From NCBI GenBank assembly GCA_002914805.1, contig JXTB01000341.1, positions 1-64,000 of the forward strand: DNA of 64,000 nt, written 5' to 3'. The position numbers and the translations under genes are program-made. The notes beneath the pieces are model-generated. The model did no database searches and had not been told where the DNA came from. It worked only from the letters and a program-made list of their open reading frames with translations. This stretch comes from Parasponia andersonii. Its lineage: Eukaryota; Streptophyta; Magnoliopsida; Rosales; Cannabaceae. Below, piece after piece: positions 24,892-37,092 of this stretch. Each line of letters begins with the position of its first letter. Position 1 is the first letter of the stretch.

Positions 24892-26710
24892 TGTCACGAC
24901 TTAAAACCCGGGCTAGTGGCAGAAGGGGAATTTCACAAAGGTGAGAAATTCCTTAATTTATTTGAAAAGTGTCAAAAGTTCTAGTTTTTAATAAAAACAG
25001 CCCATTTAAATAAAATATCCAGAATTCCATCTCGTGAACCACTCTCATAGTTCGTATATACCACCAAACATAAATTGAACAATTACTTAAAAACATGAAA
25101 TTAAATACAACCCAGCATCATCATCATCCATAACATAAGTCCAGCACCAGAATGACATACATAAGTTTGCAGACAAAATAGAAGGCAGTAATCTTGGTTC
25201 AATGCTAACACAAAATCCATAGTCCAAAGACTATAACAACAAACTCCTAGCATTACTAAGAGGCGGACTGTAATTAGGATGACCTCTTACTCCTCTTGAT
25301 CACCAAGATCGCACTGGATACCCCTGAGGAGGGAGGTAAGGGGGTGAGCATACAATGCCCAGTAGGAAAATAGTTACCTCGGGGGAAAAACAGTTCAGTG
25401 ATGGGAATCTCCTGCATGATTAGTTCAAATCCAAAACATACATACACGTATATGTATAGTCCAAACCGGGAGCCAATATATATATATAGCAGTGTAATAA
25501 AAACCATCACTCCATATGCACATGACACAAATCAACCCATACTCATGAGCTCACATTCTCTCATCTCTGGAAACCCAGGATGATGGTACTAAGTGTACCT
25601 AACAGCCTGCCTGATACCTAAGCCCATACCCGGAGGGAACACCCATGTGTCGCCTACCAAACCTGGAGGGGCAACTGAATTGCCTACACCTACCAAATGG
25701 GGAGGTAANNNNNNNNNNNNNNNNNNNNNNNNNNNNNNNNNNNNNNNNNNNNNNNNNNNNNNNNNNNNNNNNNNNNNNNNNNNNNNNNNNNNNNNNNNNN
25801 NNNNNNNNNNNNNNNNNNNNNNNNNNNNNNNNNNNNNNNNNNNNNNNNNNNNNNNNNNNNNNNNNNNNNNNNNNNNNNNNNNNNNNNNNNNNNNNNNNNN
25901 NNNNNNNNNNNNNNNNNNNNNNNNNNNNNNNNNNNNNNNNNNNNNNNNNNNNNNNNNNNNNNNNNNNNNNNNNNNNNNNNNNNNNNNNNNNNNNNNNNNN
26001 NNNNNNNNNNNNNNNNNNNNNNNNNNNNNNNNNNNNNNNNNNNNNNNNNNNNNNNNNNNNNNNNNNNNNNNNNNNNNNNNNNNNNNNNNNNNNNNNNNNN
26101 NNNNNNNNNNNNNNNNNNNNNNNNNNNNNNNNNNNNNNNNNNNNNNNNNNNNNNNNNNNNNNNNNNNNNNNNNNNNNNNNNNNNNNNNNNNNNNNNNNNN
26201 NNNNNNNNNNNNNNNNNNNNNNNNNNNNNNNNNNNNNNNNNNNNNNNNNNNNNNNNNNNNNNNNNNNNNNNNNNNNNNNNNNNNNNNNNNNNNNNNNNNN
26301 NNNNNNNNNNNNNNNNNNNNNNNNNNNNNNNNNNNNNNNNNNNNNNNNNNNNNNNNNNNNNNNNNNNNNNNNNNNNNNNNNNNNNNNNNNNNNNNGACGG
26401 CGGTTCTGCAGAGGCTCGGCCAAGAGGGAGAAGAGAGGAGAGAGAAAGAGAGGTTTCGGGGGAGGGAGGAGAGAGAAAGAGAGAGAGAGAGGGGGAAGAA
26501 GATGTGCACGTGGCCCATCTTTATTGGGCTGTGTAATTTTTTAAAAATTGCACATAATGCCCTAAAATTTCAAATCTCTATCAATCTAGTCCCCCAAAAT
26601 TTGTAATTTAGTCCATCTGAACAAAATTCTTGCAAATTAGTACCCACAATATTTTATCCGGAAAATTGGTAAAATGTCCAAATTACCCTCGAAAATTCCA
26701 GGTTTTTACA
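24892..26710 (-). mobile_element. Solo gypsy-type LTR, interrupted by an assembly gap
   Basis: The plus-strand ends are tgtcacgac (24892) and ggtttttaca (26710), the same ends as the 19795-21611 LTR. The flanking 5-mers are gttcc (24887-24891) and attcc (26711-26715), a 4 of 5 match. The middle is unsequenced (25709-26395), so a nested insertion there cannot be excluded. Right of the gap is a GA-rich tract. Confidence 0.82.
25709..26395. other. Assembly gap (687 N)
   Basis: A run of N of non-round length, so probably an estimated size. It lies inside a solo LTR and is bordered on the right by a GA-rich low-complexity run (about 26424-26495), a likely cause of assembly failure. Open frames crossing it are artefacts. 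Confidence 0.99.
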
Positions 26711-26715
26711 ATTCC

Positions 26716-27339
26716 AGGCCCTATGGCATGTGACCATATAAGAGATTCAGAAGAGCCTCTATTTTACTGTTGTGAGAACTAAGTTCCTTATGGATAGATA
26801 TCTTATACTCATCACAATCTCGGTCTAATTTATTGAGCCACATAAGCTAGAATTTTTTTATATAGGAGGAAGGATTAAAGGCAGTAAGGAATATTTGTAT
26901 ATGTACTTTCACTAAAGATTGCCCGAAGCATATATTGAAATTTCTCAATGTAATCTCCTCATGATTATATTAAACATAATGAAAAAGCTTCACATGCTCT
27001 TCGCAGGATTATATTGGACATCTATATTTGAAGCTATTACATTGAACCTATAGTTCAATAACCAAATCCTAAAGGTTTACATGACCGATTGGGTCGTCTT
27101 AGGACTAGTAAGATGCACCAAATCATTGAGAATTCTTAAGCTTTATAGCAAGAATTTTTACATTGTCCATTTTGCTGGAAGGCAAGAATGTTAGATAAAC
27201 CCATCATTTGCAGTAAAAAAATAAAAAAACCAAGCATCCAGCTATGTTACAGAGCGATGCTCTCTTCCCCACACAGTCGTCAAACAATCAGGAGTTAATT
27301 TACATAGAAAGAAATAGCAAAACCTCACCCACATATAGC
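26716..27339. other. Duplicated host flank, unit 1
   Basis: No gene. The sequence follows 42050-42640 with many small differences, for example ttactgttgtgagaactaagttcc against ttactgttatggaaactaagtttc, and then gcaagaat...gttagataaaccc. It also follows 58050-58200. It therefore belongs to the flank just downstream of the CPSF_A-like gene, copied in unit 1. Confidence 0.7.
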
Positions 27340-28456
27340 ATTTTATTCCTCATGCGAGTTCCTCAGAAACTGTTATAAAATAATGGACGATAATAAGTAA
27401 TAAAAAAGTAAACAAGAAAACATAAATTTTCGTGGACAAACCCTAGACGGGATAAAAAAAAACTAAGAAGAGAAAAAAATATCACTATATTGAAATTGAG
27501 TACAAAAGAAAAGAAATTTTGGCAAAATCTCTAAAAAATATATATACAAATAAAATAAATCCCCACAAATCTTTCTGCTACTACCACATATCTAAAAAAT
27601 TCTCATAGTTATAATGTCTCTAATATGTCGCACTATGAGCTTTTCGGATTGGACTAAATCAGGTTGGACTAAATAGAATTCGAGTCATTGACTCTAACAG
27701 AAACATTTTATCAGCACGATCATTAGGGCCGTCCATTGACAGTGATACTGCACAGCGACCAGATCCGTGAAGTGATAATTAAGGTATTCGATAGGCTTTG
27801 TGTGTCGACATTTCAATGCTCAGTAAATTGTATGACAAATGAAGATGCCACCAAAAAATTATTAAAAAAAAGTAAAGTTGAACATGTAACAAGGTTGGAA
27901 AGGTTTAAATGCTTCACCATCTGAAAACTTGATAGCCATTTCTAAAAATCGGAGACTGAAAACGTGTAATCAATTTAGAGTGTACAACGAACTCGCTCGA
28001 AGAGTTGCACAATCCGATAGACAGGGATAGGAGTCAATGACAAATTTGAGCCCGAGAATACTGCGACTTTTGAGCCAAGAGGTAACCACAATATAACTTG
28101 TTGTCGCAAACTTGTAAATTCCAAGAACTAAGTGATAATATCACCAATATTGAATGTTTTAGGTACTCCAGTCTGCAACAAATATATGTAATAATAATTT
28201 TGTTTTGAAGAAAAAATAGATACAATAACTAACATAGAGACAATGACAATTTTGAGCTGCAACAAATATATATATAATAATAATTTTGTTTTGAAGAAAA
28301 AATAGATACAATAACTAACATAGAGACAATGACAATTTTGAGCTTGAGATTACTGCGTCTTTTGAGCCAAGAGGTAAACCAGAATATAACTTCTTGTTGC
28401 AAACTTGTGAACTGAGTGAGCATATCACCATTGAGTATTTTAGGTACTCCAGTCTG

Positions 28457-28462
<6 letters not shown>
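27340..28462 (-). pseudogene. CPSF_A-like gene last-exon fragments, copy A
   Basis: On the minus strand, 28330-28460 reads TGVPKILNGDMLTQF, SLQQE. This matches AGVPKILDGDVLTQF, LTSLQQE of the functional last exon at 58512-58709. A second, more damaged copy of the same exon start lies at about 28045-28172. The 3' UTR-like part at 27720-27925 matches 58275-58480. A deletion near LTQF-SLQQ and frameshifts rule out function. The two partial exon copies are separated by an 84-bp direct repeat. Confidence 0.85.
28173..28342 (+). repeat. 84-bp tandem duplication inside last-exon fragment A
   Basis: The unit starting ctgcaacaaatatat occurs at 28173-28256 and 28257-28342 and is almost identical between copies apart from 2 extra bases. 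It begins at the splice-acceptor position of the old last exon, so an intron/exon border was copied along with it. Confidence 0.88.
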
Positions 28463-28487
<25 letters not shown>

Positions 28488-29113
28488 ATAATTTTCTTTC
28501 GAATCCCTGGCTAGGGCAAAAAGGAAATTTTATAAATGAAAATTCAATAGTTGTTTTTAAAAAATTTATAAAAATAATTTTAAAAGTAAAATTTTCATAG
28601 TTTTATGATCACTATTAGACGTATATTATTAATGAAATTTATTAAAACAAACTCAGCATCATTATCAAAAGTCTTATAATCTAGCACAATAGTTATGCAG
28701 ACCAAGTCCGTGACACGGGCCCTCAAGTTTTAATATAAGCTAAGACAAATAAAGAGAATTTATTTTACATAATTACCAATTTCCAACAATATAACCAGCT
28801 CCTCACTACTCTATTCCTGCATTCTCAAGGTCATATTAAGTACTACCTATGAGTGAAAAGTAAGGAATGAGTATTCACATGCTCAGTAAGAATTTAATTA
28901 CATTTTTGAATTGATGCAATTTCTCAAACATATATGGTTAGTACTTTTAATTCTATTTATAAATAATCAATATCTCGAATAATCATATATTTAAAACCAA
29001 AACTAAAACTATATCATTATACGTCTCATACATCAGCAAGGTATAAGAGTGAGTACTCATCCTCTCATCATAGCCTTATAATACCTATATAGCAAAGATA
29101 CCTAGCATTCTGA

Positions 29114-29854
29114 TGTTGGTAATTTGACCTAACATTTAGGAAAAATCATATATGCATGCAAAAAATAGAAAATACATGATTATATCATGAACGCAGCATA
29201 AAAATGAGCAGATTTAGGTTTTAAAATTTTTTACATGAAAATAGTTTTCATAACTATAAAACATTCATATACTATATACAGGATCGTGTATAACACAAAT
29301 CAAATCTATATACATAAACCTTAGAGATGAGATTAGGATTTACCTCTTGTATTATGCACCTCCTTGATCTGCTTGTTGATAATAATCAAATCTCAACCCT
29401 ACATCTTTTTGTCTATGCTGTTGCTCTTAGTTTATAAGGCGAGTAGACACTAAGATTAATCCTTCGTTGGAGAACAATCAAGAACACCTTCTGGATCCTT
29501 TGGGACACCAGGAGATGAGATGAAACTGTGAAATTTCAGGAAACTTTTTTTCTCCTCTCTTATCCTAAGGTGGCCGAATTCTCGCTCTCTCCCTATGCCT
29601 TATGTATGTGAACTAATTACATATTGTGGACTAATTGATTTATACTTAGATAAAGAAATAAGTCTCCCCATAATTAACACTTAATCACATTTGTTTCTTT
29701 ATACACAAAAAAAGTTATGGGATCTTTTTCAGATAAATAACTATATAACTTAGACAGTTTAATCTAGCAAATATCATAATTGCATATAAAAGAAAGTTGT
29801 TTATACCGAAAGAATAAAATTAGAAATTTTTTTCTTAGGGCAAATATCCCAACA
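29114..29854 (-). repeat. LTR 1 (3' LTR, 741 bp) of the composite copia element
   Basis: It has TG...CA ends and aligns end to end with 35883-36623 at roughly nine in ten positions by eye. On the minus strand it is preceded by the polypurine tract at about 29855-29870. Confidence 0.9.
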
Positions 29855-29879
29855 ATCTCCCACTTGTCCAAAAAATAAT

Positions 29880-31560
29880 TACTCAAAATAACATACTAAA
29901 AGCCTAAATGTTCCAAATGACCGAAATTAATAAAAGTAAAAATTAAGTGTTCAAGTAACAACTCAAAAAACTAAGAAAAGAAATGGAGATCATATACTCT
30001 CTTTTCATCGTTTTCTTAACAGAATTCTCTCTTATCCTTTAGAAAGTCCTCACTTCTACTAATGAAGGTAGTACTGGTAGATTGTCTATAAAGAATGTAC
30101 TCTTTCTCTTCATTCAGGGAGCCAAGCAGAAAACATTTTTCTGAATTCTTATCAACTTTGTCTCCCACTTTCTTACACGAGTATACTCAGCAACCTCATA
30201 CCTTTAAATGCTCTAAGCTCTCTACATAACCCATCTATATCTGAAAAGATATCGAAGCAACTTTATCTGATGGAGTGAAGCTGAGGATGTATAAAGCTGT
30301 CTTTAAAGCATAATCCTAATACCTTTTCGACAATAGTAGCTCCTTATACATCAGTTCTATGGTATGATTGAGTCTGATGTTGTATCTCTCAGTAGCTCCT
30401 ATACAACTATGCTCATAGATAGTCGCATATTAATATTAAATAGTAAAATTAGCTAGTGTTGGCCTCAGCAGGTTATATAGGGAATCCATATCTCCGTGTT
30501 CAACTTCAATATTGAACTTCTTGACCCTGGTGTCATGTTACATCTGCACCTTTTTATCGAACTCATAGAAAGTATCTAAGACTTCATCATAGTTCTTTAG
30601 AAGATATATTTGTCTGAAGTCTAAATATTCATGAACAAAAGTGACAAATAATGTATGCTTAATGTAGGAAACTACCTTTATAAGTTCACAAATATGCACA
30701 TATACGCACTCTAAATATTCCTCAACTTTCTCATGACAAGTGGCAAGACGATGCTTGTATTCTACAGGCTTTTTGTAATCCTCACAGTCTATGTCATTAC
30801 TAATATCTACTCCATGTAAGTGACTCGGCTCCATAAGTCTGCGAATTTCTGAGCATAGCATGTGTTCGAGTTGCTTGTGCCAATCGATGGTGTTGCGCTC
30901 TTTCCTAATGTCATCGACCGTCTCTTAGAGTTTACTAATGCTCATTATCGAAGATGATGTACTTTGTGGCTTCGTAGTTAAAATATGAACTTTTCTACAT
31001 TTCTCCCACACAGTACAATAGATTGTTGTAGAAGACGTGCACCTTCTTATCAAACACAAAGCAGTAGCTTTCTTTATACATCTTTGATATAGAGAAAGTA
31101 TTCGTACTAAATTCTGGTATGTAGTAGAAATCTTTTACGATCATAGAGTTATCATTGATCTTCAAGTAAGCATCACTTATGCCTTTAATTCGAACTCTTC
31201 GATTGTCTATGACTTTCATACGACGACCAACATTAGTTAATTGATTTGGTTTAATGAACTATTTCTTGTTGTCACAGATATTGATACTAGATACTGAGTC
31301 TACTAGCCAGAAAGCTCATATATCCTTAGCAGAGAAAGTTTTTCTTGACCTTCTAGACAATCTAACTACTGGAGAAGATCCTAACCTCTTTTTATTAGAG
31401 GTATCCCCAGGTTGATTATCATTCAATCTCATTAAATGTTGTGATGTATCTATAGATGTCCTTACTCTATTTAGTGTACTATATTCCCTTGTCTTTCTTC
31501 TCTTTCTGGAAATCTTATCCATCTTATGAAAAAGTGTTTTCTCAAAAATTGCAAAATGAT
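29880..31560 (-). pseudogene. Degraded copia protease and integrase
   Basis: On the minus strand a protease-like WLVDSVSSINICDNK is found near 31290, where the usual DSGA reads DSVS. 30995-31219 follows (LKINDNSMIVKDFYYIPEF, a typical post-protease block). The integrase core is at 30538-30861 (VVSYIKHTLFVTFVHEYLDF) and continues past a frame break to EHSCIGATERYNIRLNHTIE near 30370-30420. The post-integrase block reaches the polypurine tract without any RT or RNase H. Gag is not recognisable beyond a short stretch at 31316-31522. Confidence 0.75.
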
Positions 31561-34500
31561 AAAATTCCTAATTAGACAAAAGTAAAAAAATAAATCTAAT
31601 TAATTCAATTCATAATTAAATTCTGTAAGTTCAATTCTAAATTAAATATATAGGGAAAAAATTGAATACAAACATCTTTTTTTCAATTTAATTTTACAGT
31701 AAGATAATAGATACTTCAGCAAGGGTGTTCATTTTATTGAATAAGATAATAAATACCTCAACAAGGGTATTAATTATCAGGAATGAACTTTGACAAAATT
31801 ACCAGCTCTTGTGATTTACCAATCAAAGTAACTAATTTAAAATCAGCAAACATTTCATGCAAAATATTAGTGCACATAAAGTAAATTAGGAAACATAAAT
31901 GTAATGACATATAATGAAACAAGAAGATTATGTGTTATGTTCTTATTGGTTATTTAGAAACTAAGGATAAACTATGGACAAGTATGCGAATTATGATCCT
32001 CCTAGTACTCAACTAAGTTTGTTAGTTTATCTGAATATAAAAAAATTTAGAATACTCAACATTAAATCTATCAAGATAAAATGCTTGTGAAGAATCCCTA
32101 AAACTATTAAAAATATTCAAGGTATTTTGACCTACCATAGATTACAAGCTACTTATGAATAATCATATAAATCTATAAGTCAAATATGAACAATTCACTT
32201 TAGACAAAAAGATAAATATCTCATATTCTAGTTTGCTAATCACCCCGCTTATCAGTCTATAGAATTATAAATATAGCTCCTACAAGAGGATAATAGCATC
32301 TTATATTGAGTGTGTAACCACCATTTTAAATAGCAAGCTTTCTTATAGTATATAGTCTCTTATGGCAGATCAGTACGTAAAGTCCACTTGAAAATTTACC
32401 CTAAGATATTTAATACCAATAATACCCAGATCAAAACCTTCCTATAGGAGCTTAGCAAGATTTTGAAGCAAGGTACATCTTTAAAACTATTGAACTAATA
32501 ATAAAGACTATGGATATCTCATACCCGCTCCTACTCAATCTTTTCAAAATTTAGGGATACCTGATTTTACCTATTTATCTAACTAATTTAGTCACTACAA
32601 AATCAATTATGTATATCTAATTATGCAACTTAAAGAGAATGAGCTAATTTAAGATATTATGACATACTATTCTAGACATGGTGCTATGATCGAACAATTA
32701 TTGTCTAAAGCCAAAGTGCTAACACTATATTATACATCTCATGTATATAACAATAAAAGCATACAGGACATAATGATCAAGTAAGAAGGTCTGTGAATTG
32801 TAAATCATTCAAGCAAAATTTTTTCAAAAGAAAATTCAATTATTTGAGCAACAATCTTTCAACCAAAGATAAATAATTGAAAACAGTATTTAAACCAAAT
32901 CCTGTATAAAACATTAGTTTTGGAAAAACTAACTAAAAAACTTTAGCCACGAAATTATTCAACTAATAATTTTAAAGATTCTTAGTAGAAAAATTTAATC
33001 AAATTAAATTCTAAGTGCATTTATAAAAATAATTAAATAGTTATAAAAATATTTTATATAAAAGTTTTACAAATAATTATAAATACAAGTAATGAATATA
33101 AACAAATTTTTATACATCCATTATTTTCTCAAAATTAATCATTTCAAAACTAAAGAATAGTTTAAATAATTTGGGATTAAAAATTTGATCAAAAATTTAA
33201 AATTCTCTCACTCAATATGACAATTAGACAATCATACTAAATGTATTTTGTAATAACATAATTATCTAATAATTATCAAAATCTCTTTTGTTACATAAAA
33301 TATTACCACAATTATCTCATAATTATCAATATTTTAAGTCAAATACCACCGCTCAAAATATTAATATAATTATCTCATAATTAAAATATTTTCTTAATCT
33401 CATTCAAATATTTTAATCTCATTAAAATCAAGCTCCAATTCCTTGGAAATCATGAAAATAAATAATTATCCATATATTATTATTATCCTACTTAATTAAT
33501 GTAATAAATCTCATTAAGTATTAATTATTAATAATATTGAAAATTATTCAATAAAAAAAATTAATCACATTAATAATTATTAAATAATAATTCAAAAAAT
33601 TAATTAAAATCAATAATTAATGTTCTCTAGTAAAACATATTATCCTAAATGTAAGAATTAAGTTTACAACTAATTCTTGTCTAAATTTAAAAATATCAAA
33701 TATTTTTAAAGTATTGACTTATTAGGAAAATTTAAATAATAAGAAAATAAATCATATTTACCATCTAATTATTAATTAATTAATTTATCTAATCTTATCT
33801 GAATCTCATTAAGATACCATCTTAAACGCATTACGATCTAAAGGAGAATAAAATATAATTACTTTTAATTATAGAAATCAAATTTCTATAACTATACTTA
33901 GAATAGATTAATTGTAATATTCTACATTTGGAAATAATTAAAAGTCTTTTAATAAATCCTAATTATTTAGAAACTTATAACTAATATAGTGTTTCTAATT
34001 TATCTAGTTTGAATATCTAATTATAATCAAATAATTATAATTATTAAATAAAGATCATAATAAAATTTAATTACAATAGAAATCTAATCATCATTAAATT
34101 TCTATAATTAATTAAAAAGGATATAATTTTCTAATTAATTAATCATATTAATTAATTATCTAATTAATCTCATTAATTAGTTGTCTAATTATTCTCGTTG
34201 ATCAGTCTAGTTACTAATCAAATTAGTTATCTCGAACTATATTTCAATTGCTATAATTAGAATAGTTACTACATACATAGTTATTACAATTAACTATTGA
34301 ATCTTTTCTATCCTAATTAATCTCATTAATTACAAATTTGAATAATCTATGGATAGTAATTATTTAAATTTAATCTGATTAGATTTTTGTTTTGAATTTA
34401 AATTCAAAACTATATCCTAATTTAAATCATATTTAAATTAAAGATAATTATTATATTTAAATTATTAAAATTTAAACTATCATGATTTATGGATAATTAT

Positions 34501-35110
34501 CTAATTATATTTAATCACATTAAATATCAAATTAATTTTGATAGTTGTTATATATTTAAATTCAACATTTAAATAGAAATAGATCGGAAATCTTATATGA
34601 TTTCAAAAATTAGTAGGTATCATATCTAAATTCAAATTAATAATTAGATTTATCAAGATAATATCTAATCATATCTAATCTAATCTCATTAAATATCTAA
34701 TTAATTTGAATAACTGTTATCTATTTAAATTCAAAATTTAAAAGCTTGAGATAATATTGGAAATCTTATCTAATTTAAAAAATTAGTAGATATCTTATTT
34801 GAATTCAAATTAATTACTAGATAATATCCTAATTATCTAATAAATTTAAATTTCAATTATCCATCTAAATTCAAAATTTAAAGATAATATAGAAAATCGT
34901 ATCTAATTCAAAAATAATAGAAATCCTATTCAAATTTAAATTAACTATTAGATCATATCCTATTTATTTAATTAATTCAAATTTATCATTATTCTATAGT
35001 AAATCAAATTTAAAATAGGATAATTAAAAAATAAATAACTATCCTAATCTCATTTGAATAGTTTCCTATTTCTAAAATTTGAATTCAAATTAAACAATTA
35101 TCCAATTAAT
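31540..35110 (-). other. Very AT-rich, palindrome-dotted block in the copia internal region
   Basis: About 3.5 kb with almost no open frame on either strand. It is built from variations on taatta, tctcatta and aatttgaattcaaatt. The last is a near-perfect palindrome seen for instance near 34390-34410, 34795-34815 and 35075-35095. It lies between the primer-site side and the pol remnant, where leader and gag should be. A shorter block of the same composition is present in the element at 45801-48922. Confidence 0.7.
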
Positions 35111-35570
35111 TAACTAATTATTTAATTTCGAAATTAGTGGTGGTGGTGGCAAACCACCACCACCATTGCCTATGGGCCATCACCGCCTGAGGAAGGCAGG
35201 GAGAGACGGAGCAATCGGGAGTAAAGAGGCAGGCCTGCCTGGCTACAGCGCACAGCAAGGTCGTGCATGCCAGGCATGTGCAGTTGGGCTGCACGCATGG
35301 CACCAAGTGCTGCATGCAGGCCACTTGTAGGTGCAATACTAGCCGTGCGGCAGTGCACCAGGTGTCTTGCTATGGGCATGCACCACGCGCACATGCTTGG
35401 TATGCATGGTGTGCTAGCCGTGCATAGCGCACACAAACGTAGCACGAGCAACATACAGGCCGTGCACGGGGCGTGCTGCTGCTCTGTGCATGCATCCATG
35501 CACGCAATTAGCCCACACAGGCAAGCCATGCCAAGTGGCCGTGCTTGGGGCTAGGGCACATCATAATTTT
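35105..35570 (-). other. GC-rich CATG-rich block with perfect hairpin
   Basis: A sharp change from AT-rich to GC-rich sequence. It is dense in gcatgc, gtgca and tgcatg words and carries a perfect 12-bp hairpin (tggtggtggtgg at 35138-35149 against its complement at 35154-35165). It sits about 300 bp inside the 5' LTR. Open frames on both strands (35118-35554) arise from the lack of AT-rich stops and resemble no family. Confidence 0.7.
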
Positions 35571-35867
35571 TTTTTCTTTTTTAAAATGCTAAAAAAAACT
35601 AAAACAACATCAAAAATTCTGGAAAAAAATTCAGATTTTCAAACTTATTGAAAACATCTTCATGAATCTATCAATATAAAATTGAAGAACTCCCAAACCT
35701 AATTTTGTTAGAATCATCATCCACATATTTTCTCATCATGAAAAAATCAATAATATACGTAATTAAATATCATTCATCGCCATGAATCATTTAACTATCA
35801 TTAATAAAAATTGCTGAAACTCAATCATGTAACCTAGATTAATATTATGCTATACATATGAACCTAT

Positions 35868-35882
35868 GCTCTTGATACCAAT
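35868..35882 (-). other. Primer-binding site of the composite copia element
   Basis: On the minus strand the LTR end is followed by attggtatcaagagca, close to the tRNA-Met complement TGGTATCAGAGC with one extra base. Confidence 0.75.
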
Positions 35883-36623
35883 TGTTGGTAATTTGACCTA
35901 ACACTTAGAAAAAATTATATATGCATGTAAAATATGGACAGCACATAATCACATCATGAACGCAGCGTAAAAATTAGTGGATTTAAGTTTTAAATTTTTT
36001 TACATAAAAACAGTTTCCATAACTATAAAACATGCTTATATTATATACAGGATCGTGTATAATATAAATCAAATCTAGATATATAAACCTTTGAGATGAG
36101 ATTAGGGTTTACCTCTTGTACTATGCATCTTCTTGATCTGCTTGTTGATAATGATCAAATCTCAACCCTACATCTTCTTGTCTATGCTGTTACTCTTGGT
36201 TTATAAGGCGAGTAGACACTAAGTTTAACCCTTCGTTGAAGAATAATCAAGAACACCTTCTTGATCCTTTGGGACACCAGTAGATGAGATGAAACTGTGA
36301 GATTGTAGGAAATTTTTTCTCTCCTCTCTTATCCTAAGGTGGCCGAATTCTCACTCTCTCCCTATGCCTTATACGTGTGAACTACTTACATATTGTGAAC
36401 TAATTGATTTATACTTAGATAAAGAAATAAGTCTCCCTATAATTAACACTTAATCACATTTGTTTCTTTATACACAAAATAAGTCATGGGATCTTTTTCG
36501 GATAAATAACTATTTAACTTAGACAGTTTAATTTAGCAAATATCATAATTGCATATAAAAGAAAGTTGTTTATACAGAAAGGATAAAATTAGAAATCTAT
36601 TTATTAGGGCAAATATCCCAACA
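35883..36623 (-). repeat. LTR 2 (5' LTR, 741 bp) of the composite copia element
   Basis: It is the same length as LTR 1 and shares with it a ~1-kb absence relative to LTR 3. On its right it is followed by a second copy of the polypurine-side internal sequence (36624 to about 36834) instead of host DNA. This shows it is an internal LTR in a three-LTR array. Confidence 0.9.
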
Positions 36624-36834
36624 ATCTCTCACTTGTCCAAAAAATTATTACTCAAAATAATATACTAAAAGCCAAAAAATGTTCCAAATGACCGAAATTA
36701 ATAAAAGTAAAAATTAAGTGTTCAAGTAACAACTCAAAAAACTAAGAAAAGAAATGAAGATCATATGCTCTCTTTTCATCGTTTTCTTGACAGAATTCTC
36801 TCTTATCCTATAGAAAATTTCCACTTCTACTAAT

Positions 36835-37053
36835 TATCAACATGGTTTACCTCTTGTACCGTACTCCTCCTTGATCTACTTGTTGATAGTGATCAAATCT
36901 CCAACTCTATACCTTCTTATCTATGTTCAACTTGAATCCTTTGTTAGAAAACGATCAAGAACACATTCATTATCCTTTAAGATACCAGGATATGAGATAA
37001 GACTATGAGATTACAGAAAACTTTTTCTCTCCTCTCTTAGCCTAAGGTGGCCA

Positions 37054-37092
<39 letters not shown>

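Noticed and set aside
25589..26606. Several long open frames on both strands
   Set aside because: They run through the N gap, and nearly all residues are X. The flanking parts are solo-LTR sequence.
35118..35554. Overlapping open frames on both strands with Cys- and His-rich products
   Set aside because: They come from the GC-rich CATG-word block of a retroelement leader, where stop codons are rare. No domain pattern is visible.
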